Assembly: GCF_006742205.1 (NCBI RefSeq)
Contig: NZ_AP019721.1
Location: 2,108,001-2,172,000, forward strand
DNA length: 64,000 nt
From: Staphylococcus epidermidis
Lineage (GTDB): Bacteria > Bacillota > Bacilli > Staphylococcales > Staphylococcaceae
Reading direction: 5' to 3'
Shown here piece after piece: positions 47,408 to 56,543 of this stretch (its first letter is position 1; every line of letters starts with the position of its first letter). Under the pieces are notes generated by a model. The model made no database searches. It was not told the DNA's origin and was given only the letters and a program-made list of their open reading frames with translations. Both the position numbers and the translations under genes were made by a program.

Positions 47408-48591
47408 CAAAAGCATTATATTTAGATTGCCACGCAGGTATTGCCGGAGATATGCTACTTTCTGCTTTAGTTGATTTAGGAGCAAACCCTGAAGACATTG
47501 AATCAGAACTAAAAAAATTACCTTTAGATCAATTTAAGCTACATTTTCAAAAAAGAGTAAAACAAGGTATTCATGCAATGACATTAAACATTGATGTTAA
47601 AGAAGCAAATCATCATCGTCACGTTAATGATATATTTAAAATGATAGATGACAGTACACTTCCGGAAAGGGTTAAATATCGCAGTAAGAAAATTTTTGAA
47701 ATCATTGGTCAAGCAGAAGCTAAAATTCATGGCATGTCGTTTGAAGAAGTTCACTTTCATGAAGTGGGGGCAATGGACTCTATTATAGATATTATTGGTG
47801 GGTGTATTGCACTAGAACAACTAGGGATTAACACATTATACTGTTCAGCTATTCCAACAGGTCATGGTAAAATCAATATTGCTCATGGCATTTATCCAAT
47901 CCCTGCACCAGCTACTGCTGAAATTCTTAAAGGTATACCAATCGCACATTTTGATGTTCAAAGTGAACTCACAACCCCTACTGGTGCTGCATTTGCTAAG
48001 GGACTTGTTTCATCGTTTGGGCCATTTCCTTCAGCAACAATACAACATATAGGCTATGGCGCCGGCAGTAAGGATTTTGATTTCCCTAATATATTAAGGG
48101 TTATTCAATTTGAATCTGAATTCGAGCAACAAGATAGCGTCCAAGTAATAGAGTGTCAAATAGATGATATGACACCTGAAGCATTAGGTTATTTTATGAA
48201 TAATGCGTTAGAGCAAGGTGCTTTAGATGCTTACTATACGCCTATATTTATGAAAAAAAGTCGCCCAAGCACGCAGTTAACGTTAATATGTAAATTACAT
48301 GATAAGACATATTTCGAACAACTTATCTTACAAGAAACAAGTTCTTTAGGCGTCAGAAGTACTTCTGTTAATAGAAAGACCTTGAACCGCGCATTCAAAA
48401 TTCTTTCTACACAACACGGCACTGTTTCCATTAAATTTGGCCTACAAAATGGAAAAATTATGAAAATGAAACCCGAGTATGAAGATTTGAAGAAAATAGC
48501 TAAAACTACAAAACAACCGTTTCAAGTAATTCATAACGAGGTATTACAACAACTCTATCAAACATATCATATAGGAAATATACTTCAATAA
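47404..48591 (+). CDS. larC: Nickel insertion protein LarC (single frame)
   Basis: A 395-residue CTP-dependent cyclometallase that inserts nickel into the pincer precursor. The N-terminal region is LDCHAGIAGDMLLSALVDLG, followed by VHFHEVGAMDSIIDIIG (His-rich metal site) and HGKINIAHGIYPIPAPAT; the C-terminal domain begins near 250 (IECQIDDMTPEALGY). In L. plantarum the two domains are joined by programmed frameshifting (LarC1/LarC2); here they are in one continuous frame. Ends the operon, followed by a strong terminator. Confidence 0.93.
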   Translation: MTKALYLDCHAGIAGDMLLSALVDLGANPEDIESELKKLPLDQFKLHFQKRVKQGIHAMTLNIDVKEANHHRHVNDIFKMIDDSTLPERVKYRSKKIFEIIGQAEAKIHGMSFEEVHFHEVGAMDSIIDIIGGCIALEQLGINTLYCSAIPTGHGKINIAHGIYPIPAPATAEILKGIPIAHFDVQSELTTPTGAAFAKGLVSSFGPFPSATIQHIGYGAGSKDFDFPNILRVIQFESEFEQQDSVQVIECQIDDMTPEALGYFMNNALEQGALDAYYTPIFMKKSRPSTQLTLICKLHDKTYFEQLILQETSSLGVRSTSVNRKTLNRAFKILSTQHGTVSIKFGLQNGKIMKMKPEYEDLKKIAKTTKQPFQVIHNEVLQQLYQTYHIGNILQ

Positions 48592-48625
48592 ATTAGTTTT
48601 ATTCATTTAAATTTTGCACATCAAA

Positions 48626-48671
48626 AAAGGATAGGGACAGTCATTCTACATAAAACAGTCACCTATCCTTT
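48626..48671. terminator. Shared terminator of lar operon and ywhD
   Basis: AAAGGATAGG/CCTATCCTTT perfect 10-bp arms plus inner GACAGTC-type pairs, A-run left and T-run right. Sits between convergent genes. Confidence 0.88.
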
Positions 48672-48675
48672 TATT

Positions 48676-49182
48676 CTATTCAAATGCTCGATATAGTTCT
48701 TCACTAGAATTATTCCACATTTCAACGTTATGATTTTGTAGAAATTCTTTTAAAATTTGTTTGTTATCATCACCGATTTGGTCGATGATAAATTGATGTT
48801 TCATAGACTTATCCATCATATTAACATGTTCTGGCATGCTCTTATAACCACGTCTAATACTTTTGTTAACTAATAAATAGCATGCAGTCACACCCGCATA
48901 ATATGGCCCTTCTTCACTACGTTCGGTCGTCACCCAACATAGCCAGTATGCTTTAGCCTCCTCACCTTCAACTTGTGATTTGTCAGTAATCCACTTGACA
49001 CCCTTTTCAACTTCAGCACGTGCGTGCATACCACCAATATCAACAAATGCCTTCTGATTTTCAACATCTATAAAAACCGGGGCAATATTATCTAAACTAA
49101 TCGAACCAATATTGGTTCCTTTATGACCATCTAGTGGATCATTTTTTATAATATTGAAATTGAAACCTTTTTTCTCAGACAA
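48676..49182 (-). CDS. YwhD-family protein
   Basis: 168-residue soluble protein whose N-terminus (GFNFNIIKNDPLDGHKGTNI) and DIGGMHARAEVEKGVKW segments match the YwhD family of Firmicutes. No enzymatic motif recognised. It follows the HD hydrolase gene (ywfO) on the same strand, 56 bp downstream, so they may be co-transcribed. Function unknown. Confidence 0.8.
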   Translation of the reverse strand: MSEKKGFNFNIIKNDPLDGHKGTNIGSISLDNIAPVFIDVENQKAFVDIGGMHARAEVEKGVKWITDKSQVEGEEAKAYWLCWVTTERSEEGPYYAGVTACYLLVNKSIRRGYKSMPEHVNMMDKSMKHQFIIDQIGDDNKQILKEFLQNHNVEMWNNSSEELYRAFE

Positions 49183-49238
49183 ACGAGATACCTCCTAATA
49201 AGTCATCAAATAAAGACTATATATCTTATTCTTAACTG

Positions 49239-50537
49239 TTAATTTAATTCATTAAGTAAGTTAATAATAGAACCTTTAATTTGATAATCTTTAATTTTTA
49301 AAATCATCTCTTTAGGATAATATAATTTATGGTCTTCTCTATTAATCCCTGTAATACTATTAATCACCAATGATTGATTACTTATTTCTGTAATTCCACC
49401 ATTACTTTTTAATAAATGAATCGGTTTGCGATTTGAGCCTGGGCGATCATAATCATAAGGTAAATCTGAAAATGCTTCACTTACAAAGTAATAATCAGGA
49501 TTAATACCACCCGCTTCAAATAATTCTTGCAATTCCGAAATGGTAATAATTGAACCGTCGAAAGGAATATATTTAAATAAATCTCGATTGATAAACCGTC
49601 TTGATAAATCACTTAATATTGTATCATTTTCATGAATCCATTTCTTCAAGTAATACAATACAACTGCTTCATCAAGTTCTACATATTGTTCAATCGTCAT
49701 TGTTCCTTCAAAGAATGGTATAAAGTCTTTTGGATACATTTTAAATTCATATCCTTCATTATAAAGCTGCTTAGCTCGTTTTAAACAATTGTTTAATAAA
49801 ACTTCCCCACCACGGCTTACTGGATGAAAATATATTTGCCAATACATTTGATAACGACTCATAATAAAATTTTCGACAGCATGCATACCACTATCTTTAA
49901 TTAACACTTCTTCTTTAGATGGTCTCATCAACCTTAAAATACGCTCCATATCAAATGAGCCATACGTTACGCCTGTAAAATATGCATCTCTTTGTAAATA
50001 GTCCATTCGATCAGCATCAATTTGTGAGGAAATCATAGAAATAACAAGCTTATTATCGTGCGTTTTATTAATTACATCAGCTACTTGTTTAGGAAAGTTA
50101 TCAGAGACTCGACTTAGTACACCATTAACCTCAGTGTCTCCTGTGATAATAGCTTGTGTAAATGCTTCATGGTCTGTATTAAATATTTTTTCAAAACTAT
50201 GAGAGAAAGGACCATGACCTAAATCATGTAACAACGCAGCACACAACGCAAGTGGCCGATCAGTATTATCCCACGCGTCTTGTCCTATAAATGTCTCATC
50301 AATCATTCGGCGCACAATTTCATAAACACCCAAAGAGTGTCCAAAACGACTATGTTCGGCTGTATGAAATGATAAATACAAAGTACCTAGTTGTTTAATA
50401 CGTCTCAAGCGTTGGAATTCTTTTGTTTTAATTAAGTCCCAAATCAATTGATCCTGTACGTGGATAAATCGATGAATTGGATCTTTAAATACCTTTTCTT
50501 CTGTTAATTTACTCGTTGCATATGATGATAGCGTCAT
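49239..50537 (-). CDS. ywfO: HD-domain phosphohydrolase YwfO
   Basis: A 432-residue HD-superfamily enzyme. Metal ligands: HSRFGHSLGVYEI (first His), LLHDLGHGPFSHSFE (HD pair) and SSQIDADRMDYLQRD (distal Asp). The family resembles dGTP triphosphohydrolases and may cleave nucleotide triphosphates. It precedes the ywhD gene. Preceded by AGGAGGGAAAG. Confidence 0.85.
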   Translation of the reverse strand: MTLSSYATSKLTEEKVFKDPIHRFIHVQDQLIWDLIKTKEFQRLRRIKQLGTLYLSFHTAEHSRFGHSLGVYEIVRRMIDETFIGQDAWDNTDRPLALCAALLHDLGHGPFSHSFEKIFNTDHEAFTQAIITGDTEVNGVLSRVSDNFPKQVADVINKTHDNKLVISMISSQIDADRMDYLQRDAYFTGVTYGSFDMERILRLMRPSKEEVLIKDSGMHAVENFIMSRYQMYWQIYFHPVSRGGEVLLNNCLKRAKQLYNEGYEFKMYPKDFIPFFEGTMTIEQYVELDEAVVLYYLKKWIHENDTILSDLSRRFINRDLFKYIPFDGSIITISELQELFEAGGINPDYYFVSEAFSDLPYDYDRPGSNRKPIHLLKSNGGITEISNQSLVINSITGINREDHKLYYPKEMILKIKDYQIKGSIINLLNELN

Positions 50538-50628
50538 ACTTTCCCTCCTATCCTATATATTCCAAAAAACATTTATTTTTTGTTCCTCATATTACTAGAC
50601 GAAACAATGTTAATTATTCATATGTTTG

Positions 50629-51105
50629 TTAAAATGATTTCTTCATTAAAGCTAAATCCATGATTTCACCATACATTTCAGGTTGATATGAGCGAATAAT
50701 CTCGAATCCATGATTTTGATAATATTCGATGCCATTACTATTATTGTTATCAACTTCTAAATAAACTGTTTCATACTGGTCTTTAAACCTTTTCAACCCC
50801 GCTTCTAGCAAACGAGTTCCATAACCTCTATGTTGAGATTCAGGTCTAACATAGTGTGCAGATAAATAAAGCTCTTCACCATAAATGAAATTTGCAAAAC
50901 CAACAATCTCACTATCTTCTTCTGCCACTAAAAATAATTGCTCATTTAGTCTCTTTTTTAAATGCGTTTCATTATATGAAGCGGCCAACAGTTCATTAAC
51001 TGTTGAAGCAGCATAAATATTTAAATATGTGTTATACCAAGCTTTTGTCGCAACATCTCTTATCGCTACAACATCTTTTTCAGTTGCTTGTCTGACACTA
51101 TACAT
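50629..51105 (-). CDS. GNAT-family N-acetyltransferase
   Basis: 158 residues with the acetyl-CoA binding motif RPESQHRGYGTRLLEAGLKR (Q-x-x-G-x-G/A type) and VYLEVDNNNSNGIEYYQNHGFE of the C-terminal strand-helix. The family acetylates amines; substrate unknown. Monocistronic with AGGGGAGAAG upstream. Confidence 0.85.
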   Translation of the reverse strand: MYSVRQATEKDVVAIRDVATKAWYNTYLNIYAASTVNELLAASYNETHLKKRLNEQLFLVAEEDSEIVGFANFIYGEELYLSAHYVRPESQHRGYGTRLLEAGLKRFKDQYETVYLEVDNNNSNGIEYYQNHGFEIIRSYQPEMYGEIMDLALMKKSF

Positions 51106-51675
51106 GTGACTTCTCCCCTAACTATTTACTTCACTATTAATATAGGCATTATACCACATGTATGATACCTTAATTCAATCTAGACATTCAAAAAGCTTCA
51201 CAAAAATTTATTTTAAAACTATTAATAACTACACCTTTTAAAAAATGATTATTTGACACAATATTTTTTATACACATATTTCTAATTTTTTAAAATTTAA
51301 AAGCAAGCATTAAATATTCACTCAATATTATAATTTCATACTAACCTTCTTGAAATCATGATTTGGTTATTTCTCTATTCCATTCTTTTACATGATTAAA
51401 TGCTTATTTTATGAACTGCACTACGTTAGCTTTTGGACGATTGTTACCAAAAATACTGTTATCAATGTCGTCTATCTTCCTACTTATAAATAATTTCATG
51501 AATATTAAAAAGTTAATCTTAGAATTCTAATCTAAATGAGTTCAAATTCAAGACATAAAAATAAGTTAACATTCATACTCAATGGTTTATTCCATTGAGA
51601 TAACAAGTATGAGAGTATGAACAGTTGTTACAAATATTTTTCAATTCAGTACTATTTTTTATTGCATAAAAAATA
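51106..51675. other. Intergenic region with a nested inverted repeat
   Basis: 570 bp with no coding frame. At 51572-51621 there is a nested dyad: TTCATACTC pairs with GAGTATGAA, and inside it CTCAATGG pairs with CCATTGAG. It precedes the terminator at 51676-51701 and could mark a small transcript. Otherwise nothing seen. Confidence 0.4.
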
Positions 51676-51701
51676 CCTGAGACAACAAATGATGTCTCAG
51701 G
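51676..51701 (-). terminator. Terminator after the aldo/keto reductase
   Basis: CCTGAGACA/TGTCTCAGG perfect 9-bp arms (10 with flanking A/T), one of the recurrent hairpin family. Confidence 0.85.
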
Positions 51702-51721
51702 TTCTTAATCTATCTCTTAAG

Positions 51722-52660
51722 TTAATTTTTAATTGAGAATAAACTATCAATTTTGTCTATTTCACCTTGTGATAATTCAATATTTGCAGCATCAATATTT
51801 TCAACAACTTGCTCTGCACGTTTTGCACCAGGAATGACAACATCTAGTGATGGACGTGTAAGATAAAATGCTAATACGACATTGGCAATCGTTGTATCAT
51901 GTGCTTCTGCAATATCAGTTAATGCTTTTACACGACGAACATTATCTTTGAATACGTCTGGCTGAAAATCAGGACGTTCTGCACGATGATCCTCAAATGT
52001 TTGATTTTCATCGTACTTGCCAGCTAGTATACCTGAAGCAAGTGGGAAGTAAGGAACAAATGTAATATTATTTTCAGCAGCATATGCCATTACTTCTTCA
52101 TTTTCACGATGTAATAAATTGTATTCTAATTGAACAACATCAACATATCCATCTTTATTCGCTTCTTTTAATTGTTCTAAAGAGAAATTAGATACACCTA
52201 TTGCTTTAATTTTACCTTCATCTTTAAGCTCTTTGAGAGCGGCTACCGCTTTATCTTTTGGTGTATCGTCATCAGGAAAATGAATATAATACAAATCAAT
52301 ATAATCCACTTGAAGACGTTCCAAACTATTTTCAACTTGCTGTTTTAAAAATTCTGGATCGTTATTTTGAACAACTTCTCCATTTTCTTTAATAACATGT
52401 GAACCTTTTGTTGCAATTTGCACTTTCTCGCGTGGATATTCTTTTACAACTTGTCCAACTAATTCTTCGGAACGTTCGGGCCCGTAAATATATGCTGTAT
52501 CTAATAATGTTATACCATTATCAATAGCTTGACGAACAACTTCTTTGCCTTGCTCTTCATCCAAATTAGGATATAAATTATGGCCACCTACTGCATTTGT
52601 ACCTAATGCGATAGGAAAAACGTTGACACTAGATTTACCTAATGGTACTTGATTTACCAT
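51722..52660 (-). CDS. Aldo/keto reductase
   Basis: A 312-residue NADPH-dependent oxidoreductase of the AKR fold. Catalytic tetrad: Asp in [16 protein letters not shown], the Tyr in AYIYG, Lys in IATKG, His in [21 protein letters not shown] near the C-terminus binds the cofactor. Substrate not predictable (aldehyde detoxification likely). The ATG at 52660 is chosen; the upstream ATG overlaps the AAAGGAG site. Divergent from hypR and may share its control region. Confidence 0.88.
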   Translation of the reverse strand: MVNQVPLGKSSVNVFPIALGTNAVGGHNLYPNLDEEQGKEVVRQAIDNGITLLDTAYIYGPERSEELVGQVVKEYPREKVQIATKGSHVIKENGEVVQNNDPEFLKQQVENSLERLQVDYIDLYYIHFPDDDTPKDKAVAALKELKDEGKIKAIGVSNFSLEQLKEANKDGYVDVVQLEYNLLHRENEEVMAYAAENNITFVPYFPLASGILAGKYDENQTFEDHRAERPDFQPDVFKDNVRRVKALTDIAEAHDTTIANVVLAFYLTRPSLDVVIPGAKRAEQVVENIDAANIELSQGEIDKIDSLFSIKN

Positions 52661-52753
52661 TAAAGTCATCTCCTTTATTTAATATACTTAAATATATTCT
52701 ACCCCAATTGTAACTTATTCATTCATGTTAAATACCTATTAGGAACAATTATC

Positions 52754-52782
52754 TTGACCTTAAAATCATTATACGCTTTAAT
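52754..52782 (+). promoter_or_regulatory. hypR-merA promoter
   Basis: TTGACC (52754-52759), a 17-bp spacer and TTTAAT (52777-52782). The -10 is covered by the adjacent inverted repeat, so a bound regulator blocks it. Confidence 0.7.
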
Positions 52783-52804
52783 GTAACTAATGAAGTTACA
52801 TTAA
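52778..52804 (+). promoter_or_regulatory. HypR operator
   Basis: Perfect 11-bp inverted repeat TTAATGTAACT-N5-AGTTACATTAA. It overlaps the hypR -10 and ends 11 bp before the hypR ATG. The TGTAACT/AGTTACA core is like the operator described for S. aureus HypR. Confidence 0.85.
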
Positions 52805-52815
52805 GGTGGGTAAAA

Positions 52816-53238
52816 ATGAATTTAGAATTCAATATTGCAGTACATGTATTATGTTTTCTTGCTCAACACGATCAAGAACAATTCAATAGTAAAGAATTAG
52901 CTAAATTAACATGTCTGAACCCTGTACAACTTAGGCGCGTTCTAGCATATTTAACTGAACACAACTATATCAAAGTTCAACGTGGTAAAGCAGGAGGCTA
53001 TCAAGCCAATCAACATACTGCTCAAGTAGATTTAGCCAAGTTATATCAACACTTTGTTTTAGATAAAAATAATAGCCAAAGACGATTTACTGGCGATTCT
53101 GACAGTCATTGTCAAATTTCTAAGAAAATTGCTCATACAATGTCACATTATTATTCTCAAGAACATCAAATAATTTTAGATTTTTACAAAAATAAAAATA
53201 TTACAGATGTTTTGGCAGATATTTTACAGGAGGGATAA
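52816..53238 (+). CDS. hypR: Redox-sensing repressor HypR (Rrf2 family)
   Basis: A 140-residue Rrf2-type winged-helix repressor, MNLEFNIAVHVLCFLAQHD at the N-terminus. In S. aureus HypR senses hypochlorite by forming a disulfide between Cys33 and Cys99 and derepresses merA. Both are present at exactly these positions here (LTCLNP, SHCQIS). The third S. aureus Cys142 is absent because this protein ends at 140. It does not have the Fe-S ligand pattern of IscR. First gene of hypR-merA; autoregulated through the operator at 52778-52804. Confidence 0.9.
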   Translation: MNLEFNIAVHVLCFLAQHDQEQFNSKELAKLTCLNPVQLRRVLAYLTEHNYIKVQRGKAGGYQANQHTAQVDLAKLYQHFVLDKNNSQRRFTGDSDSHCQISKKIAHTMSHYYSQEHQIILDFYKNKNITDVLADILQEG

Positions 53239-53242
53239 AACC

Positions 53243-54574
53243 ATGAAAAATTATGATTTGATTATTATTGGTTTTGGAAAAGCAGGTAAAACATTAGCGG
53301 CACATGCTGCTGGTCATGGACAAAAGGTTGCAGTGGTAGAACAATCAACAAAGATGTATGGTGGTACATGCATTAATATCGGATGTATACCTACTAAAAC
53401 ATTAATTCATGATGGTATTGAAGGTAATTCATTCAAAGAGTCTATTACTAGAAAAAAAGAAGTCGTACAAGCATTGAATAACAAGAACTATCAAGGCTTA
53501 AATTCAAAGAACAATATAGATGTTCTAAATTATAACGCCAAATTTATTTCTAACGAGATAATAGAACTACAGGATAGTAATGGAACAATTCAAGAAACAA
53601 TTACCGCAGATAAGATATTAATCAACACTGGTTCACGTGCGAATATCCCAGATATCAAAGGGATAGATACAGCTCAAAATATATATGATTCTACAGGATT
53701 ACTAAATATTGACTATCAACCTCAAGAACTTGTTATTATTGGTGGCGGTTATATCGCTCTCGAATTCGCTTCAATGTTTGCAAATTTTGGAACACATGTA
53801 ACAATTCTTGAGCGTGGTGATGCTATCATGACAAATGAAGATCAAGACATTGCAAATCTTATTGTCAAAGATTTACAAGATAAAGGTGTGACTATAAACA
53901 CTAATACTAGCACTATTGCATTTTCAAACAATAAAGATCAAACTATCATACACACAAATCATGGAGAAATATCAGCTGATACTGTGCTCTTAGCCACAGG
54001 TCGTAAGCCAAATACAAATCACTTAGGTCTTGAAAATACAGATGTAAAAATTGGAAAACAAGGTGAAGTGATTGTAAATAAACATTTGCAAAGTACAGTG
54101 AAACACATATACGCTGCAGGTGACGTTAAAGGTGGATTGCAATTTACGTATATTTCACTCGATGATTATAGAATCATTAAATCGCATCTATTTGGTGATG
54201 GTTCTAGAACAACTGAAAATCGTGGCGCAATACCTTATACTGTCTTTATTGACCCTCCCCTATCTAGAGTAGGACTAATTGCAAGTGAGGCTAAGTTACA
54301 AGGATACGATATTCTAGACAATAAAGTCTTTGTCAGTAACATACCCCGTCATAAAATCAATAATGATTCCAGAGGTTTATTTAAAGCAGTGATTAATAAA
54401 GATACAAAAGAAATTTTAGGAGCGTCATTATATGGCAAAGAATCAGAAGAACTGATTAACTTAATCAAACTTGCTATAGATCAACATATTCCTTACACAG
54501 TATTAAGAGATAATATATACACACATCCGACAATGACCGAATCCTTTAATGACTTGTTTTTAGAACCACTTTGA
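53243..54574 (+). CDS. merA: Flavin disulfide reductase MerA (HypR regulon)
   Basis: 443-residue FAD/NAD(P)H pyridine nucleotide-disulfide oxidoreductase. FAD-binding IIIGFGKAGKTLAAHA, redox pair Cys43-Cys48 (GGTCINIGCIPTK), NAD(P)H-binding IIGGGYIALEFAS, second FAD site VLLATGR and YAAGDVKG, and the C-terminal His pair region THPTMTE. It lacks the heavy-metal N-domain and C-terminal Cys pair of true mercuric reductase, so the name is historical; it supports survival of oxidants. ATG at 53243 follows CAGGAGGG and starts four bases after the hypR stop. Confidence 0.88.
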   Translation: MKNYDLIIIGFGKAGKTLAAHAAGHGQKVAVVEQSTKMYGGTCINIGCIPTKTLIHDGIEGNSFKESITRKKEVVQALNNKNYQGLNSKNNIDVLNYNAKFISNEIIELQDSNGTIQETITADKILINTGSRANIPDIKGIDTAQNIYDSTGLLNIDYQPQELVIIGGGYIALEFASMFANFGTHVTILERGDAIMTNEDQDIANLIVKDLQDKGVTINTNTSTIAFSNNKDQTIIHTNHGEISADTVLLATGRKPNTNHLGLENTDVKIGKQGEVIVNKHLQSTVKHIYAAGDVKGGLQFTYISLDDYRIIKSHLFGDGSRTTENRGAIPYTVFIDPPLSRVGLIASEAKLQGYDILDNKVFVSNIPRHKINNDSRGLFKAVINKDTKEILGASLYGKESEELINLIKLAIDQHIPYTVLRDNIYTHPTMTESFNDLFLEPL

Positions 54575-54595
54575 TCTTTGATCATTAGTGGTTCT
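54562..54595 (+). terminator. merA terminator overlapping the stop codon
   Basis: AGAACCACT/AGTGGTTCT perfect arms; the left arm covers the final codons of merA. Further hairpins (AAAGAC/GTCTTT near 54697-54737) follow in the 325-bp gap up to 54899, which has no gene. Confidence 0.75.
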
Positions 54596-54852
54596 TATGC
54601 AGGTGATTTTACCTCCTGCGTTCCTCTCCATACTTTGATCTTTGATGATTAGATACTACAAAAATATAGGAATTATCTATTACGAATATTTAAAATTAAA
54701 GACCGATGAATTCCTTTTTAGAACTCATCAGTCTTTAATAAGAATATGATAGTATTCATATCTAATGCGACAACCTACCATATTACAAAGTAATGAAAAT
54801 TAAATGGTTTAATATATTAGTATTTGCAACTTAATTATGTACTACTAACATT

Positions 54853-54892
54853 AAAACCACCTGCGACATTAATTCATGTCACAGGTGGTTTT
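54853..54892 (-). terminator. Terminator after the DUF1450 gene
   Basis: AAAACCACCTG/CAGGTGGTTTT perfect 11-bp arms with inner GACA/TGTC. Confidence 0.88.
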
Positions 54893-54899
54893 GATTCAT

Positions 54900-55241
54900 T
54901 TATTTCTCTGCTTTGCGCTTCTTTAACTTTTCCTTAAGTTTGCGATCTTGTTCTTCTTTACGACGTTTTCGTTCTTCGTTACGTTTTCTTAGTCGCTCTT
55001 CTTCTTCTGGATCACGTGGTTTTTTTAATTGTTTTGTAACCTTTTCCATAAGTTCTTCTTCGGTTAACGCAGCAAGTGGTCGATTATTGACAAATGCAAA
55101 TGTTTTACGTCGACCTGGTCCACAATAAGATTGACAGCCTATTTCAATTTCAGCTTCCGGATCTAATTTTTCTAATTTTCGCTTCAAAGACTTTAAATTT
55201 ACAGCCTGACACTCATCACAGATTAAAAATTTATTTTTCAT
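54900..55241 (-). CDS. DUF1450 protein with charged C-terminal tail
   Basis: A 113-residue protein. Residues ~1-70 are DUF1450-like, with Cys pairs CDEC near the start and CQSYC in the middle that could bind metal or form disulfides. The last ~40 residues are almost entirely Lys, Arg and Glu and should form a long single helix, beyond the usual ~80-residue family length. ATG at 55241 is chosen; a GTG at 55253 sits inside the AAAGGTGGG ribosome site. Function unknown. Confidence 0.75.
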   Translation of the reverse strand: MKNKFLICDECQAVNLKSLKRKLEKLDPEAEIEIGCQSYCGPGRRKTFAFVNNRPLAALTEEELMEKVTKQLKKPRDPEEEERLRKRNEERKRRKEEQDRKLKEKLKKRKAEK

Positions 55242-55380
55242 CTTGCTACCCACCTTTCTATATAAACTCTTCCACCATCATCGTTAATATAACTCTATTT
55301 ATTTTACTCTTTTTACTATAAAATTCAAGATACTTTTCACTTTAAAATTCATACATACCATATACTAATTAAATAAGAAA

Positions 55381-55404
55381 GTGGAACTGAATACACAGTC
55401 CCAC
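55381..55404 (-). terminator. Probable terminator after mvaK2
   Basis: GTGGAACTG/CAGTCCCAC arms (one mismatch) with an AT-rich tail on the minus strand. Moderate strength. Confidence 0.55.
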
Positions 55405-55454
55405 CCCCGGTTGAGCCTCGAACCCTAAATGACTTATATCACGAGTTACTTTAC

Positions 55455-56531
55455 TTATTGCCCGTGATAAATTTTAAATTTCAATGGTTTGATATCATTC
55501 ATTTGCCATTCGTTATAAATAATATTTTTATCAATTACCTTGTTGATAATAGTAATGCCACAATCGCCACCACCAGCACCTGAAGTTTTAGAAGCGCCAC
55601 CGTGCTTTTCACCGACATCACATAATTTTTTTAGCTTATCTGTTTCAATTTCAACTGATGCTTCGTTATCCATAGATTGAATAATACGTCTGTTTATACG
55701 TATCATCTTTTGAACACCTTTGATATTATTAGTTTTAAAAGCTTGGATTAAACTTTCTACACAAGCATGAGATTGATCTAAAAAATCACCATAAAAACTT
55801 GGATCTGATTTTAAACGTTTGACCTCACTCACTAAGTGTGGAGAAGAAGCTGGAGACCCAGTCCATCCAATAAGGACTTCCATATTTTCGGGAGCTTGTA
55901 AAGGTTCGATATGTAAGCCTGGCCAATTTTTTTCCAAAACATCATTCACCGATGTTTCTTCCATTTGCTGTTTCACCCAGTCATGGTCAAACGTACTATA
56001 TGCAAGCCAACCACTGTAGACACTAACCGCAATATCGCCACATGAACTTAAACTTTGTAATTTCATATTTGCAATTACAGCTAATTTATAAATATAAAGG
56101 TTTGATAATTCCAAACCATAGAATTCATTCAAAGCTTTAACAACAGATACTAAAACAGCGGCGCTTGAACCTAATCCGTACTTCTGACCAGAGTTATCTG
56201 CTAAGTTACTATCAATGGTTAAATGAAAGTGCTTTAAATTCATATTGCAACTGCGCACATACTGTTCAAACACTTCTATAGCTGTCACAACATATTTCAG
56301 TTGCTTAGCAGCTTGAACATCTGAGATTTCAATTCTATCTTCATTACGGTCAAATTTAACTGGTTCATAATGTAATGTTTTGGAATGAATACTACCTTCA
56401 ACTTTATTTGACGCCTCAATTGTCGCCGTTACAAAGCGATTTACTGCAATAAGAATAGATTTATATCCTGGTTCGGTTACTGCATACTCGCCTGCAATAT
56501 AAAGTTTTCCGGGGGCTTTTACCTGAATCAT
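55455..56531 (-). CDS. mvaK2: Phosphomevalonate kinase MvaK2
   Basis: A 358-residue GHMP kinase that phosphorylates mevalonate 5-phosphate. Substrate-side APGKLYIAGEYAVTEPG at the N-terminus, ATP-binding QKYGLGSSAAVLVSVV near residue 115, and SGAGGGDCGI near the C-terminus. Last gene of the mvaK1-mvaD-mvaK2 operon, 12 bp after mvaD. Products feed isopentenyl-PP synthesis, including undecaprenyl carrier for wall assembly. Confidence 0.95.
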   Translation of the reverse strand: MIQVKAPGKLYIAGEYAVTEPGYKSILIAVNRFVTATIEASNKVEGSIHSKTLHYEPVKFDRNEDRIEISDVQAAKQLKYVVTAIEVFEQYVRSCNMNLKHFHLTIDSNLADNSGQKYGLGSSAAVLVSVVKALNEFYGLELSNLYIYKLAVIANMKLQSLSSCGDIAVSVYSGWLAYSTFDHDWVKQQMEETSVNDVLEKNWPGLHIEPLQAPENMEVLIGWTGSPASSPHLVSEVKRLKSDPSFYGDFLDQSHACVESLIQAFKTNNIKGVQKMIRINRRIIQSMDNEASVEIETDKLKKLCDVGEKHGGASKTSGAGGGDCGITIINKVIDKNIIYNEWQMNDIKPLKFKIYHGQ

Positions 56532-56543
56532 TCTATCTCTTCC

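Noticed and set aside
47404..48591. Programmed frameshift in larC as in Lactobacillus
   Set aside because: Both domains are in one uninterrupted frame, so no frameshift is needed.
53243..54574. Mercury resistance gene
   Set aside because: No heavy-metal domain, no C-terminal vicinal Cys and no merR/merT; the hypR context explains it as an oxidant-stress flavoenzyme.
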